In this document: piece after piece, positions 17,325 through 26,419 of the stretch
Layout: every line of letters begins with the position of its first letter
Numbering within the stretch: the stretch's first letter is position 1
Assembly (NCBI GenBank): GCA_900766585.1
Contig: CAAFVV010000037.1
Coordinates: forward strand, 1-64,000
Origin: Clostridia bacterium
GTDB taxonomy: Bacteria > Bacillota > Clostridia > Oscillospirales > Acutalibacteraceae
Reading direction: 5' to 3'
DNA length: 64,000 bases
Notes under the pieces: generated by a model
What the model was told of the DNA's origin: nothing
Databases searched by the model: none
What the model saw: only the letters and a program-made list of their open reading frames with translations
Translations under genes and position numbers: made by a program

Positions 17325-18442
17325 TCTTCGCTCTCCTTTATCAGCCCCTGCACTTCGGCAAGCCGCAGCGCCGACGCCACGGTGGCATCCATATCATAAT
17401 AGCGGTATTCCGCCAGCCGCCCGCCGAACAGCGTCTGCGGCTCCTGATCCGCCAGTGCGCGGTAGCGGGCATACAGCGCCTGATTTTCCGCATCGTTGAC
17501 CGGATAATATGGCTCCAGTCCCGGCTGCCACTCCGCGGGATATTCGCGGGTCACATAGGTGACGGGCTGCTGCCCGAACATAAAGTGCTTGTGCTCGATC
17601 ACACGGGTATAGGCAGGCGTGCGGTCGGTGTAGTTCACCACGGCGACGCCCTGATAATTCGGGATATCCATCCGTTCGGTCTCAAACCGCAGACTGCGGT
17701 AGGACAGCTGCCCGAGACGATAGCCGTAAAATGCGTCCAGCGTGCCGGTGTACAGCACCGTCTGCGCCTGTGCGTCCCACGAGGGCTTGTCCGCGAGATA
17801 GTCTGTGTCGGTACGAACCTCCACGCCCTCCAGCATCCGCCGGACAAGCGCCGTGTAGCCCTCCTTCGGGATCCCCTGAAACGGGTCGGAGAAATAGTTA
17901 TTGTCATAGGTCAGACGCACCGGCAGACGCTTGATGATGAAAGCGGGCAGCTCTGTGCAGGGGCGCCCCCACTGCTTTTCCGTATAACCGCGGATGAGCT
18001 TTTCATACACGTCCCGCCCGACCAGGCGGATCGCCTGCTCCTCCAGATTGCGCGGCTCGCCCGTGATCTCCGCCCGCTGCTGCTTTAAAATCCGTTCCGC
18101 CTCTGCCGGAGCGGAAATGCCCCACAGGCGGGAAAAGGTGTTCATGTTAAACGGCAGGTTATAGATCTCGCCGCGGTAGTTGGCGATCGGTGAGTTGACA
18201 AAGTGGTTAAATGTGCAGAACCGCTGCACAAACCGCCACACCGTCTCGTTCGACGTATGAAAAATGTGGGCGCCGTAGCGGTGGATGAGAATCCCGTCTT
18301 TTTCCTCATCGAAGATATTGCCGGCAATATGCGGACGGCGCTCCAGCACAAGGCAGCGCTTGCCCGCGTGCGCGGCGCAGTGGGCAAAGGTCGCGCCGAA
18401 CAGACCCGCGCCGACGATCAGATAGTCGTATGCTTTTTTCAT
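17321..18442 (-). CDS. glf: UDP-galactopyranose mutase
   Basis: A flavoenzyme converting UDP-galactopyranose to UDP-galactofuranose, the donor for galactofuranose-containing surface glycans. The FAD-binding GAGLFG is at residues 11-16 and YGAHIFHTS follows. The protein has 373 residues, as expected for bacterial Glf, with WGRPCTELPAF and the C-terminal GRLAEYRYYDMD typical of the family. The ATG at 18442 has GAGAGG 7 nt upstream; a TTG at 18448 overlaps that region and is less likely. It has its own promoter. Confidence 0.96.
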   Translation of the reverse strand: MKKAYDYLIVGAGLFGATFAHCAAHAGKRCLVLERRPHIAGNIFDEEKDGILIHRYGAHIFHTSNETVWRFVQRFCTFNHFVNSPIANYRGEIYNLPFNMNTFSRLWGISAPAEAERILKQQRAEITGEPRNLEEQAIRLVGRDVYEKLIRGYTEKQWGRPCTELPAFIIKRLPVRLTYDNNYFSDPFQGIPKEGYTALVRRMLEGVEVRTDTDYLADKPSWDAQAQTVLYTGTLDAFYGYRLGQLSYRSLRFETERMDIPNYQGVAVVNYTDRTPAYTRVIEHKHFMFGQQPVTYVTREYPAEWQPGLEPYYPVNDAENQALYARYRALADQEPQTLFGGRLAEYRYYDMDATVASALRLAEVQGLIKESEE

Positions 18443-18478
18443 AGACAAACCTCTCTGTTTCCGACTCAGTCACGGTAC

Positions 18479-18507
18479 AGTATACCGCATTTTACCGAAA
18501 AAATCAA
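18479..18507 (-). promoter_or_regulatory. Promoter of glf
   Basis: On the minus strand, TTGATT (18502-18507) and TATACT (18479-18484) are 17 bp apart. The -10 box is about 40 bp upstream of the glf start. Confidence 0.78.
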
Positions 18508-18547
18508 GCAAAACCCGTTTCCCCGCGGCAAAAGAGCGGCAGCGGAC

Positions 18548-18596
18548 GCAAAAATCCCCGCCGGACAGCTGTATTCAACAGCCGTCCGGCGGGGAT
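18548..18596 (-). terminator. Terminator after ftsH
   Basis: A perfect 13-bp GC-rich stem (18554-18566 with 18584-18596) is followed on the minus strand by TTTTT. It closes the gdpP-to-ftsH transcription unit. Confidence 0.88.
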
Positions 18597-18614
18597 AACA
18601 CGCGAAAAAATGAT

Positions 18615-20519
18615 TTACGCTTCGGGGGCAGCCTCGGGTACGGCGGGCACTTCCTGCATCATGCGGGTAAACACGTCGCCGTCCATTTTCTCGTTTGCGA
18701 TCAGATACGCCGCCACCTCGTGCAGCTTATCCATATGCGCTTTCAGAATTTCCTCGGTCTTTTTATAGCCGCGGTGAATGATGCCGTTGATCTCCTCGTC
18801 GATCTTTGCAGCGATCTCCTCGGAGTAGTTGCGGGTATGACCGAAATCGCGTCCGAGGAAGACTTCGTTCGAGTCGGACGAGCCGTACATGATCGGGCCG
18901 AGATCGTCGCTCATGCCGTATTTCGTCACCATCTGCCGCGCGACCTCCGTCGCACGCTCAATGTCGTTGGACGCGCCGGTGCAGATATCGTCAAGCACCA
19001 GAGCCTCGGCGGCACGGCCGCCCAGCAGCACGTTGACCTCCTCCAAAAGCTCCCGCTTGGACATATGCGTCTTGTCCTTCACCGGCAGGCTCATCGTAAA
19101 TCCGGCGGCACGTCCGCGCGGAATGATGGAGATCAGGTGTACGGGATCCTGCGTCGGACAGAAGTAGGCCACCACGGCGTGACCCGCCTCGTGATAGGCG
19201 GTGATCTTTTTGTCGTCCTCGGTCATGGCGCGGCTCTTCTTCTCGGTGCCTGCTACCACCTTGACGGTCGCCTCCTCGATCTCCGGCATGGTGATCGAGT
19301 GGTAATTCTTGCGCGCGGCAAGAAGTGCCGCCTCATTGAGCAGGTTTTCGAGATCCGCGCCGGTAAATCCGGCGGTGGAGCGCGCGATCACGGACAGATC
19401 CACATCGGGCGCCAAAGGCTTGCCCTTCGCGTGTACCTTCAAAATCTCCTCGCGCCCCTTGATATCGGGATAGCTGACCACGATCTGCCGGTCAAAGCGA
19501 CCGGGACGCATCAGCGCGGGGTCGAGGATATCCGGACGGTTGGTCGCCGCAATCATGATGACGCCCTCGTTGACACCAAAGCCATCCATCTCGACGAGCA
19601 GCTGGTTGAGTGTCTGCTCCCGCTCGTCGTGACCGCCGCCGAGTCCGGCGCCGCGCTGGCGGCCGACCGCGTCGATCTCGTCAATAAAGATGATGCACGG
19701 GGTGTTTTTCTTCGCCTGGTCAAACAGATCACGCACACGCGAAGCGCCGACACCAACGTACATTTCCACAAAATCGGAGCCGGAAATGGAAAAGAACGGC
19801 ACGCCCGCCTCTCCCGCTACGGCACGCGCCAGCAGCGTTTTACCGGTGCCCGGAGGGCCGACAAGCAGCACGCCCTTCGGCACGCGCGCACCCAGCTCCT
19901 TGAATTTTTTCGGGGATTTCAGGAATTCAACAATCTCCTGCAGCTCCGCCTTTTCCTCATCGGCGCCCGCCACATCGGCAAAGGTGGTCTTACGCTTGTC
20001 GTCGGACTGCAGCTTCACGCGCGCACGGCCGAAATTCATCGCGCCGCCGCCCATGGAATTGATCGAGCGGCGCATCATGCCCCAGCCGAACACAAGGAGG
20101 ATCACCATCAGAACGACCGGAAGCAGGCTGCTGATGATCGCCCAGGTGTTGTTCGCCTCTACCGGAACGTATTCCACGCCGTTTTCCAGAATAATGTCCT
20201 GTATGTCGTTATAGAACATACTGACATCGGGAACCTTATAGATGATGACATCTTTTTCGTCGATCTTGCCGTTTTTGTCCGTGTCCGTGCGGTACTGCTC
20301 GCGAAGCAGCAGCACCGTTCGGCCGGTGCCGAGATTCAGCTCGCATTTTTCGACCTTATCCTCTTTGAAATAGGCATAGATCTCCGAATACGGGATCGTT
20401 TCGTTAGAGGACGCGCCGCCGCTGTAGATCAGAAAGAAAATAAAGATCAGCGCAAGCGGCAGCAGCAAACACAGCGCCAAATTGCGGATCGAGCGGTTTT
20501 GGTTATTCTGCGGTTCCAA
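18615..20519 (-). CDS. ftsH: ATP-dependent zinc metalloprotease FtsH
   Basis: A membrane-anchored AAA+ protease for membrane-protein quality control. Two TM segments (about 15-33 and 127-146) flank a small external domain. Walker A is GPPGTGKT (221-228), Walker B is IIFIDEID, and the arginine-finger region is RPGRFDRQ. The zinc-binding HEAGH is at 443-447. The frame opens at a TTG at 20528, but that codon abuts the AGGAG site. The TTG at 20519, 9 nt downstream of AGGAG, is the better start (634 residues). It is the last gene of the dnaB-tilS-hpt-ftsH run. Confidence 0.97.
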   Translation of the reverse strand: MEPQNNQNRSIRNLALCLLLPLALIFIFFLIYSGGASSNETIPYSEIYAYFKEDKVEKCELNLGTGRTVLLLREQYRTDTDKNGKIDEKDVIIYKVPDVSMFYNDIQDIILENGVEYVPVEANNTWAIISSLLPVVLMVILLVFGWGMMRRSINSMGGGAMNFGRARVKLQSDDKRKTTFADVAGADEEKAELQEIVEFLKSPKKFKELGARVPKGVLLVGPPGTGKTLLARAVAGEAGVPFFSISGSDFVEMYVGVGASRVRDLFDQAKKNTPCIIFIDEIDAVGRQRGAGLGGGHDEREQTLNQLLVEMDGFGVNEGVIMIAATNRPDILDPALMRPGRFDRQIVVSYPDIKGREEILKVHAKGKPLAPDVDLSVIARSTAGFTGADLENLLNEAALLAARKNYHSITMPEIEEATVKVVAGTEKKSRAMTEDDKKITAYHEAGHAVVAYFCPTQDPVHLISIIPRGRAAGFTMSLPVKDKTHMSKRELLEEVNVLLGGRAAEALVLDDICTGASNDIERATEVARQMVTKYGMSDDLGPIMYGSSDSNEVFLGRDFGHTRNYSEEIAAKIDEEINGIIHRGYKKTEEILKAHMDKLHEVAAYLIANEKMDGDVFTRMMQEVPAVPEAAPEA

Positions 20520-20558
20520 TGGTTTCAACTCCTATCATCCGGTGCCGTCGGCACGGAT

Positions 20559-21107
20559 TCAATTTCCATAGATCTCCGGCTTCAACACACCGATATACGG
20601 TAGATTCCGGTACTGCTCGGCATAATCCAGCCCGTAGCCGACAATAAACCGATCGGGCACAACCGCACCGACGTAGTCCGCCTGCACGTCTGCCTTGCGC
20701 CGTTCGGGCTTGTCAAGCAGCGTGGCAATGCGGATGGAGTGCGGGTTGCGCGCCGACAGCATCTTTTTCAGGTAGGCGAGCGTCACGCCGGAGTCGAGAA
20801 TGTCCTCAACGATCAGCACATCCTTGCCCTCAAGCTTAGAGTCGAGATCTTTAAGCACACGCACCTCGCCGGAGGTCGAGGTATTGTTCCCGTAGCTGGA
20901 AACCGCCATAAAATCAATTGCACAGCGGATATCGAGATGACGCATCAGATCCGCCATAAACATCAGCGAGCCTTTCAGCACCGCCACCATAAAGAGATTC
21001 TTGTCCGCATAGTCACGCTGGATCTCCGCCGCGACACGGGCAACCATCTCCTCAAGCTCCTGTTCACTATACAGGGTCTCCAGTACGTCCTCATGTATAC
21101 TGCTCAT
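20559..21107 (-). CDS. hpt: Hypoxanthine phosphoribosyltransferase
   Basis: A purine-salvage enzyme making IMP/GMP from hypoxanthine/guanine and PRPP. The PRPP-binding loop VLIVEDILDSGVT and the purine-site stretch near VVPDRFIVGYGLDYAE are intact. The ATG at 21107 has AAAGGA 9 nt upstream and gives 182 residues; an ATG at 21116 is an alternative. Both starts lie inside the 3' end of tilS, so the genes overlap by about 17 bp. The tilS-hpt-ftsH order is conserved in Firmicutes. Confidence 0.95.
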   Translation of the reverse strand: MSSIHEDVLETLYSEQELEEMVARVAAEIQRDYADKNLFMVAVLKGSLMFMADLMRHLDIRCAIDFMAVSSYGNNTSTSGEVRVLKDLDSKLEGKDVLIVEDILDSGVTLAYLKKMLSARNPHSIRIATLLDKPERRKADVQADYVGAVVPDRFIVGYGLDYAEQYRNLPYIGVLKPEIYGN

Positions 21108-22476
21108 CTTTGCCATTCCTTTCCCCCGTGCCGTCCGCGGGGAAAAATCCCACGGCGCGCACGGTGTGTGCGTCCACGCGCACCCGTTCGTCGCAAGCCA
21201 GACCCGGCACCAGAAACACGCCGCTTTCATCCCGCAGCACCGGAATACGGTCCCGCTTTGCCGCCGGAACGCCGCTCTCGTACAGCAGCTTTTTCAGCGT
21301 TTTCCGGCAATTCCGCCCGGCAGGCCGGACGGTGTCTCCGCTCCGTCTGCCGGTCAGCTTCGGATCATGGCTTATTTTATCATAGTCCGCCAAATAATTT
21401 AAGACATTTTTATGAACATTCTTCGACTTTTCCGTTTCGTCCAAAGAAACAAAATCGAAATGGTAGTTTCTTCCGCAAAATGTATACATTTTGCCCGGGA
21501 TCAGCCGCTGCTCCTCCGCAGACAAGGTCTCGCCGGCCGTCTCCCATTCCATGTGCCCGCGCACAAACCGCACGCGCGTCGTTCTTCCGAGCGAGAGCGT
21601 GCCGCCGGTTTTCGCTGCATCGTCAAGCCGGCACACCTCGTCAAATGACAGCGGCCGGCCGGCATCGGTCAGCAGATGCTGCCACACGCGAAAGCGCACG
21701 GCATCGGGCAGGCACAGCAGCGCCGCCGTGCGGATACAGCCGTTTTCGTCCCGCTCAAGCGACGAAAGCGCCGCCTTTGCCATGCCGTCCAGGCAATCGG
21801 CGTCGCGGCGGCAAAGCTGCGTCAACCGCGTCACTGCCGCCGAAAGCGACGGATTGACCGCTTTCAGCGGCGGCAGCACCTGCGCGCGAATACGGTTGCG
21901 GGCATAATGCACGTCGGCATTTGTGCCGTCCGTGCAATAGGTCAGCGCATGGGCGGCGCAGTAGGCCTCAATGTCCTCCCGTGCACAGGAAAGCAGCGGG
22001 CGCACGAGCCGTCCGCGCTTCGGCGCGATGCCGCAAAGCCCGGTCAGCCCGCTGCCGCGCGTTAAATGCAGCAGCACGGTTTCGGCGTTGTCCGTCGCCG
22101 TATGTGCCGTGGCAATGCGGTCAATATCCGGGATGCTGTCAAAAAAGGCGTAGCGCACCTCGCGCCCCGTCTCCTCGATCCCGCGGTGCTGCTCGGCAGC
22201 TATCGCGCCGACGTCGGCGTGATGCACAAAAAGCGGCACCCGCCACTTGTCGCAAAGCTGCCGGACAAATGCCTCGTCGCGGTCAGCCTCCGCCCCGCGC
22301 AGCCCGTGGTTGACATGCGCTGCCGAAACGGCGGCAAGCCCCAGCTTCTCCTTCAGTGTGAGCAGCAGATGGAGCATCGCGACCGAATCCGCCCCGCCGG
22401 ATACTGCAGCGAGCACCCGGTCACCCGGCGCAAACAGCGCCTCTGCGCAGGCAAAGCGATACACCCGCTCTCTCAT
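21091..22476 (-). CDS. tilS: tRNA(Ile)-lysidine synthetase
   Basis: Modifies C34 of tRNA-Ile(CAU) to lysidine so that AUA is read as Ile. The ATP-pyrophosphatase P-loop SGGADS is at residues 26-31. The HVNHGLRG and RNRIRAQVLP motifs follow, and a C-terminal TilS substrate-binding domain completes about 461 residues. The ATG at 22476 has GAGGGA, which overlaps the dnaB stop, as its ribosome site. The frame could also open at a GTG at 22491 inside dnaB. Confidence 0.95.
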   Translation of the reverse strand: MRERVYRFACAEALFAPGDRVLAAVSGGADSVAMLHLLLTLKEKLGLAAVSAAHVNHGLRGAEADRDEAFVRQLCDKWRVPLFVHHADVGAIAAEQHRGIEETGREVRYAFFDSIPDIDRIATAHTATDNAETVLLHLTRGSGLTGLCGIAPKRGRLVRPLLSCAREDIEAYCAAHALTYCTDGTNADVHYARNRIRAQVLPPLKAVNPSLSAAVTRLTQLCRRDADCLDGMAKAALSSLERDENGCIRTAALLCLPDAVRFRVWQHLLTDAGRPLSFDEVCRLDDAAKTGGTLSLGRTTRVRFVRGHMEWETAGETLSAEEQRLIPGKMYTFCGRNYHFDFVSLDETEKSKNVHKNVLNYLADYDKISHDPKLTGRRSGDTVRPAGRNCRKTLKKLLYESGVPAAKRDRIPVLRDESGVFLVPGLACDERVRVDAHTVRAVGFFPADGTGERNGKDEQYT

Positions 22477-22480
22477 GCCG

Positions 22481-23851
22481 TCATCCCTCACTGCGGTGCA
22501 GCTCCAATCCGGAGAACTGGGTGAATTCGCCAGCCCAGGCGAGCTTCACGGTATCCAGCTCACCATGGCGGTTTTTGGCGACGATGACCTCGGACGTGCC
22601 GGACTGCACGGCAGACGGATCGTCTTTTTCGTTTTTATAATAGTCGTCGCGGTAGAGAAACAGCACCTGATCGGCGTCCTGCTCGATAGAGCCGGATTCA
22701 CGCAGATCCGCGAGCATCGGGCGGTGGTTCGCCTGCTTTTCGGTGCCGCGCGCCAGCTGGGCGCAGACCATGACCGGCACATTCATTTCCTTTGCCATGA
22801 TCTTGAGGCTTCGGGTGATCTCCGAGACCTCCTGCACACGGTTTTCGGTACGGCGCGCCGCATGCATCAGCTGCAGATAGTCGATCACGACCAGATCCGC
22901 CCCGCCCTTCAGCCGGCGCAGACGCGCCTTCATCTCCGGCACGGTGATGGAGGCGGTATCGTCCAGATAGATCGGCACCTGGCACAAAATGCTGGACGCC
23001 ACCGCCATCCGCTGCCACTCGTCCGCCGTCAGATTGCCGGTGCGCAGCTTTTTGCTCGGCACCTTGGCTTCGGAGGACAGCAGACGGTTGACCATCTGCT
23101 CCCGCGACATTTCCAGATTGAAAAACGCCACCGTCTTTTTCTGCTGCACCGCCACGTTGCGGGCGATATTCAGCGCAAAGCTGGTCTTTCCCATACCGGG
23201 ACGCGCGCCGACGATAATGAGGTCGGAGCGGTTGAGTCCCGTCGTGATCTCGTCAAGCGAGGAGATGCCGGAGGGAATGCCGACGAACTGATCCCGCTCG
23301 TCGGAATTCATTTTGGTAAAGGTCTCGTAGCTGCTGGCGACGACCTGACGGATATGTACCAGTCCGTCCGTCTGCCGGTCCTGACGGATATCGAAAATTT
23401 TCTGCTCCGCCCGATCCATCAGGAGCGACGGATCCACACCCGGCTCCATCGCTTCGGACTGGATCTCCCGCGCCGTATGGATCAGCCGTCGCACATCGGA
23501 TTTTTCCCGCACGATGCGGGCGTAATTCTCGATGTTCGAATAGGACGGCACCATCTGCGCCAGTCGGAACAGATAGGTCTTTCCCTCTTCCCCCTGGAAA
23601 AAGCCCTCGTTTTTCAGTGCCTCGAGCAGCGTCACAAAGTCGATCGTGGCGCCCGGCTCCATCATTTTGGCGAGCATTTCGCGATAGATCGCCTGATGCT
23701 CCGGCAGATAAAAATGGTCGGGGCGGAGCCTGTCCGCCACCTGATTGATCGTCTCCGGCTCAACCAGCACGGCACCGAGCACCGCCTGTTCCGCCTCCAG
23801 ACTGAACGGCAGATTGCCCTCTTCCGAAAGCGTTTTTGTCTGTTCCGCCAT
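22481..23851 (-). CDS. dnaB: Replicative DNA helicase DnaB
   Basis: The hexameric replicative helicase (DnaC in Bacillus nomenclature), 456 residues. The N-terminal domain (about 10-110) carries NLPFSLEAEQAVLG. The RecA-like ATPase has Walker A GARPGMGKT at 215-223, followed by FNLEMSREQM and VIDYLQLM. No intein interrupts the gene. It lies between rplI and tilS, the arrangement seen in many Firmicutes. Confidence 0.97.
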   Translation of the reverse strand: MAEQTKTLSEEGNLPFSLEAEQAVLGAVLVEPETINQVADRLRPDHFYLPEHQAIYREMLAKMMEPGATIDFVTLLEALKNEGFFQGEEGKTYLFRLAQMVPSYSNIENYARIVREKSDVRRLIHTAREIQSEAMEPGVDPSLLMDRAEQKIFDIRQDRQTDGLVHIRQVVASSYETFTKMNSDERDQFVGIPSGISSLDEITTGLNRSDLIIVGARPGMGKTSFALNIARNVAVQQKKTVAFFNLEMSREQMVNRLLSSEAKVPSKKLRTGNLTADEWQRMAVASSILCQVPIYLDDTASITVPEMKARLRRLKGGADLVVIDYLQLMHAARRTENRVQEVSEITRSLKIMAKEMNVPVMVCAQLARGTEKQANHRPMLADLRESGSIEQDADQVLFLYRDDYYKNEKDDPSAVQSGTSEVIVAKNRHGELDTVKLAWAGEFTQFSGLELHRSEG

Positions 23852-23883
23852 ACGCCGTCTCCTTCGCGTGTATTCCGCCGGAT

Positions 23884-24324
23884 TTACTCCGTGACCAGCA
23901 CCGTCAGCTTGCCGGTGACGCCCTGCGGCAGCTTCAGCTCCGCCGTATAGCCGCCGAACGCCTTGATATCCGCCATCACGATCTTGCGCTTGTCAAGCGT
24001 CACGTCAAACTGCTTTTTCAGCTCCTCGGCGACCTCCTTCGTCGTCACCGAGCCGAACAGCTTGCCGTTTTGTCCGGCGCGCGCCTTGACGGTCAGCGTC
24101 TTATCCTTCAAAAGCTCCGCGACCGCCAGCGCCGCCTTTTTCTCCTCCTGCTGATGGAAAACAGCGGCGGATTCCTTATTTTTCAGCTCGTTCATCGCCT
24201 GCGCGTCAGCGGGCATCGCAAGATCGCGCGGAAAAAGGAAATTGCGCGCATAGCCGTCGGAAACCGACACCAGCTCGCCCTTTTTGCCCTGTCCTTTGAC
24301 ATCCTGTTTCAAAATTACCTTCAT
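23884..24324 (-). CDS. rplI: 50S ribosomal protein L9
   Basis: Ribosomal protein L9, 146 residues. It starts MKVILKQDVKGQGKKGE with the RNA-binding YARNFLFPRDLA motif, a connecting helix rich in Glu/Lys/Ala and a C-terminal domain with KLFGSVTTKEVAE. The ATG at 24324 is the family start; the open frame upstream of it is not translated in relatives. It is encoded 13 bp after gdpP. Confidence 0.98.
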   Translation of the reverse strand: MKVILKQDVKGQGKKGELVSVSDGYARNFLFPRDLAMPADAQAMNELKNKESAAVFHQQEEKKAALAVAELLKDKTLTVKARAGQNGKLFGSVTTKEVAEELKKQFDVTLDKRKIVMADIKAFGGYTAELKLPQGVTGKLTVLVTE

Positions 24325-24337
24325 GGAAAAAACCTCC

Positions 24338-26353
24338 TTAATTGATGTCGGGTTGCTCCGTCTCCGTGCCGACACCGCGTTCGGTCAGCGCGGACTGCAT
24401 CATCTGCAGCTGGTCATCCACGGCGGCTTTCAGTTTTTCCTGCGCTTCCTCCAGCGTCACGCCGGACAAAAATGTGCCCGCCATGTTCAGGTGGCCGCCG
24501 CCGCCGAGCGCCTCCATGGTCAGCTGCACGTTGAAATCGCCGAGCGAGCGGGCGGAGATATTCACGCCGCCGTTGTCGGCAAACAGCGCAAACGACGCGT
24601 CCACCCCCTGAATGGAGAGCAGCTCGTCAGCCGCCTGCGCCGCGGCAATGCGCACCTGCGTGCCGCCCGTCTGATGGAACGCTATCGCTTTGCCGCGGTA
24701 CATATACACCGTGGAAATGATATCGGATTTCAGCCGGTACAGCTCCATCGTGCCGGAAAACAGGCGCTTGACCTCGACCGTATCCGCGCCGAGCTTTTTC
24801 AGGAACGCTGCGGCTTCAAACGTCCGCACCCCCGCCTTCATCACAAAGCTGCGGGTATCGAGCATAATGCCCGCGAGCAGCGATTCGGCATCCAGACGGG
24901 TCAGACTGTCATAGCCCAGATACTGCACAAGCTCCGCCACCATTTCCGAAGCGGAGCTGGCATACGGCTCGTGATAAAAGATCATCGCGTTGTCAATATG
25001 CTCCACCATCTTGCGGTGGTGGTCAATCACGGCAAGGCTGTTCACCCGGTGATAGAGATCGAGCGATTCGAGCATGGCGGGATTCTGCGTATCGGTGATG
25101 ATCAGCAGCGTATGCTCCCGCACGCGCCGCAGCGCCTCCTCGGGATCCACAAAAAAGTCGCTGCGTCCCACCGCGTCAAAGCGCTTGAGCAGCTCGCCCG
25201 CCAGCGACGTGCGGCGGTCGACCACCGCAAACGCCTCTTTTCCCGCGCCGCGGCACAGGGAGACCAGCGCACAGGCGGAGCCTAAGCAGTCGAGATCGGA
25301 ATAGCGGTGCCCCATCACAAGCACGTTATCGCTTTCGCGGATCAGCTCGCCCAGCGCCGACGCCACAATACGGGTGCGCACCTTACTGCGCTTTTCCACG
25401 CCCTTGGAGACGCCGCCGTAAAACGTAAAGCCGTTCTGCGTGCGCTCCGCCGCCTGGTCGCCGCCGCGGCCGAGCGCCATGTCGAGCGACTGCCTTGCTG
25501 CCACCTCCGCCTCGCGGAAGTTGTCGCCGCGGCCGACGCCGATGGACAGAGTGACCCGTCCGTGGTCGCCGGCGGACAGCTCGCGCACGCGATCCAAGAT
25601 GTTGAATTTGCCCGCCACGACCTGCTCATAATAGCGCTGCTCCAGCACGGCGAGGAAACGGTCATCGTCATATTTCTGCAATATCCCGTTCCCCTCGGCT
25701 GTCCAGTCCTCCAAAAGCGTCTCCACGCGTCCGGAGATCTGCGCCCGCTCGCTGCTGCGGCTGTTTTGGGTCAGCTCCTCCAGATTGTCTATGTAGACAA
25801 GCAGGAGGACGGGGCGGGACTGCGTATATGCCTCTGTCACCGCCTTCCACTCGGTAACATCCACATAATACAGCGCATACATAGCGGTGCCCTGTGTCTC
25901 CACGCGGCTGACATACACCGTATAGCTGCGCTCCTTATACGCGATATTCACCACGGATTTCTGCGCAAGCTCCGCAATCGGACAGCCGCCTGTCACCGAT
26001 TCCACCGGTTCGCCGAACACTTCGTTTTCCGACAGCACCCGCTTGAAAAACAGGTCGTTATACCACAGTATCTCACCGGAGTCGGAGACAACGGTGATCG
26101 GCATGGGAAAGGCGATCAGGGAATCCCGCTCGCTCTGGTTCAGATGGTGTCCGACCGCGTCCAACAGCCCGCGGACATGGTGTTTTAAATGGATAATATG
26201 CCAGATGCAATACCCGCAGACGGCAAGCGTCAGCGGCAGCACCGCATAAAATACCAGCGGCTGCCAGAACCACAGCGCCGCAGTCAGCAGCGCCGTCCAC
26301 AGCAGCGGCAGCGCCAGGACAAAAAACAGCTTTCCGAAACGGCGGTTCTTCAT
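24338..26353 (-). CDS. gdpP: Cyclic-di-AMP phosphodiesterase GdpP
   Basis: A membrane DHH/DHHA1 phosphodiesterase that degrades c-di-AMP. It has two TM helices (about 9-31 and 33-55), a PAS-like domain (about 75-165) and a degenerate GGDEF domain (about 180-300). The DHH domain has GHRYSDLD at 348-355 and DHH at 444-446, and the DHHA1 motif GGGHLNMAG is near the C-terminus. At 671 residues it is the usual length. It heads the gdpP-rplI-dnaB run and lies 66 bp after rnj. The intergenic gap holds a hairpin without a T-tract. Confidence 0.95.
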   Translation of the reverse strand: MKNRRFGKLFFVLALPLLWTALLTAALWFWQPLVFYAVLPLTLAVCGYCIWHIIHLKHHVRGLLDAVGHHLNQSERDSLIAFPMPITVVSDSGEILWYNDLFFKRVLSENEVFGEPVESVTGGCPIAELAQKSVVNIAYKERSYTVYVSRVETQGTAMYALYYVDVTEWKAVTEAYTQSRPVLLLVYIDNLEELTQNSRSSERAQISGRVETLLEDWTAEGNGILQKYDDDRFLAVLEQRYYEQVVAGKFNILDRVRELSAGDHGRVTLSIGVGRGDNFREAEVAARQSLDMALGRGGDQAAERTQNGFTFYGGVSKGVEKRSKVRTRIVASALGELIRESDNVLVMGHRYSDLDCLGSACALVSLCRGAGKEAFAVVDRRTSLAGELLKRFDAVGRSDFFVDPEEALRRVREHTLLIITDTQNPAMLESLDLYHRVNSLAVIDHHRKMVEHIDNAMIFYHEPYASSASEMVAELVQYLGYDSLTRLDAESLLAGIMLDTRSFVMKAGVRTFEAAAFLKKLGADTVEVKRLFSGTMELYRLKSDIISTVYMYRGKAIAFHQTGGTQVRIAAAQAADELLSIQGVDASFALFADNGGVNISARSLGDFNVQLTMEALGGGGHLNMAGTFLSGVTLEEAQEKLKAAVDDQLQMMQSALTERGVGTETEQPDIN

Positions 26354-26381
26354 TCTCTCCGCTCGCCTCCTTCCCTGCTCT

Positions 26382-26407
26382 GCGGCGCCCGAAAAACCGG
26401 ACGCCGC
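26382..26407 (-). other. Hairpin between rnj and gdpP
   Basis: A 10-bp stem with one wobble (26382-26391 with 26398-26407) has a T5-containing loop on the minus strand but no downstream T-tract. It is therefore a weak terminator at best; an mRNA processing or stability element is equally possible. Confidence 0.4.
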
Positions 26408-26419
26408 CCATCAATTCAC

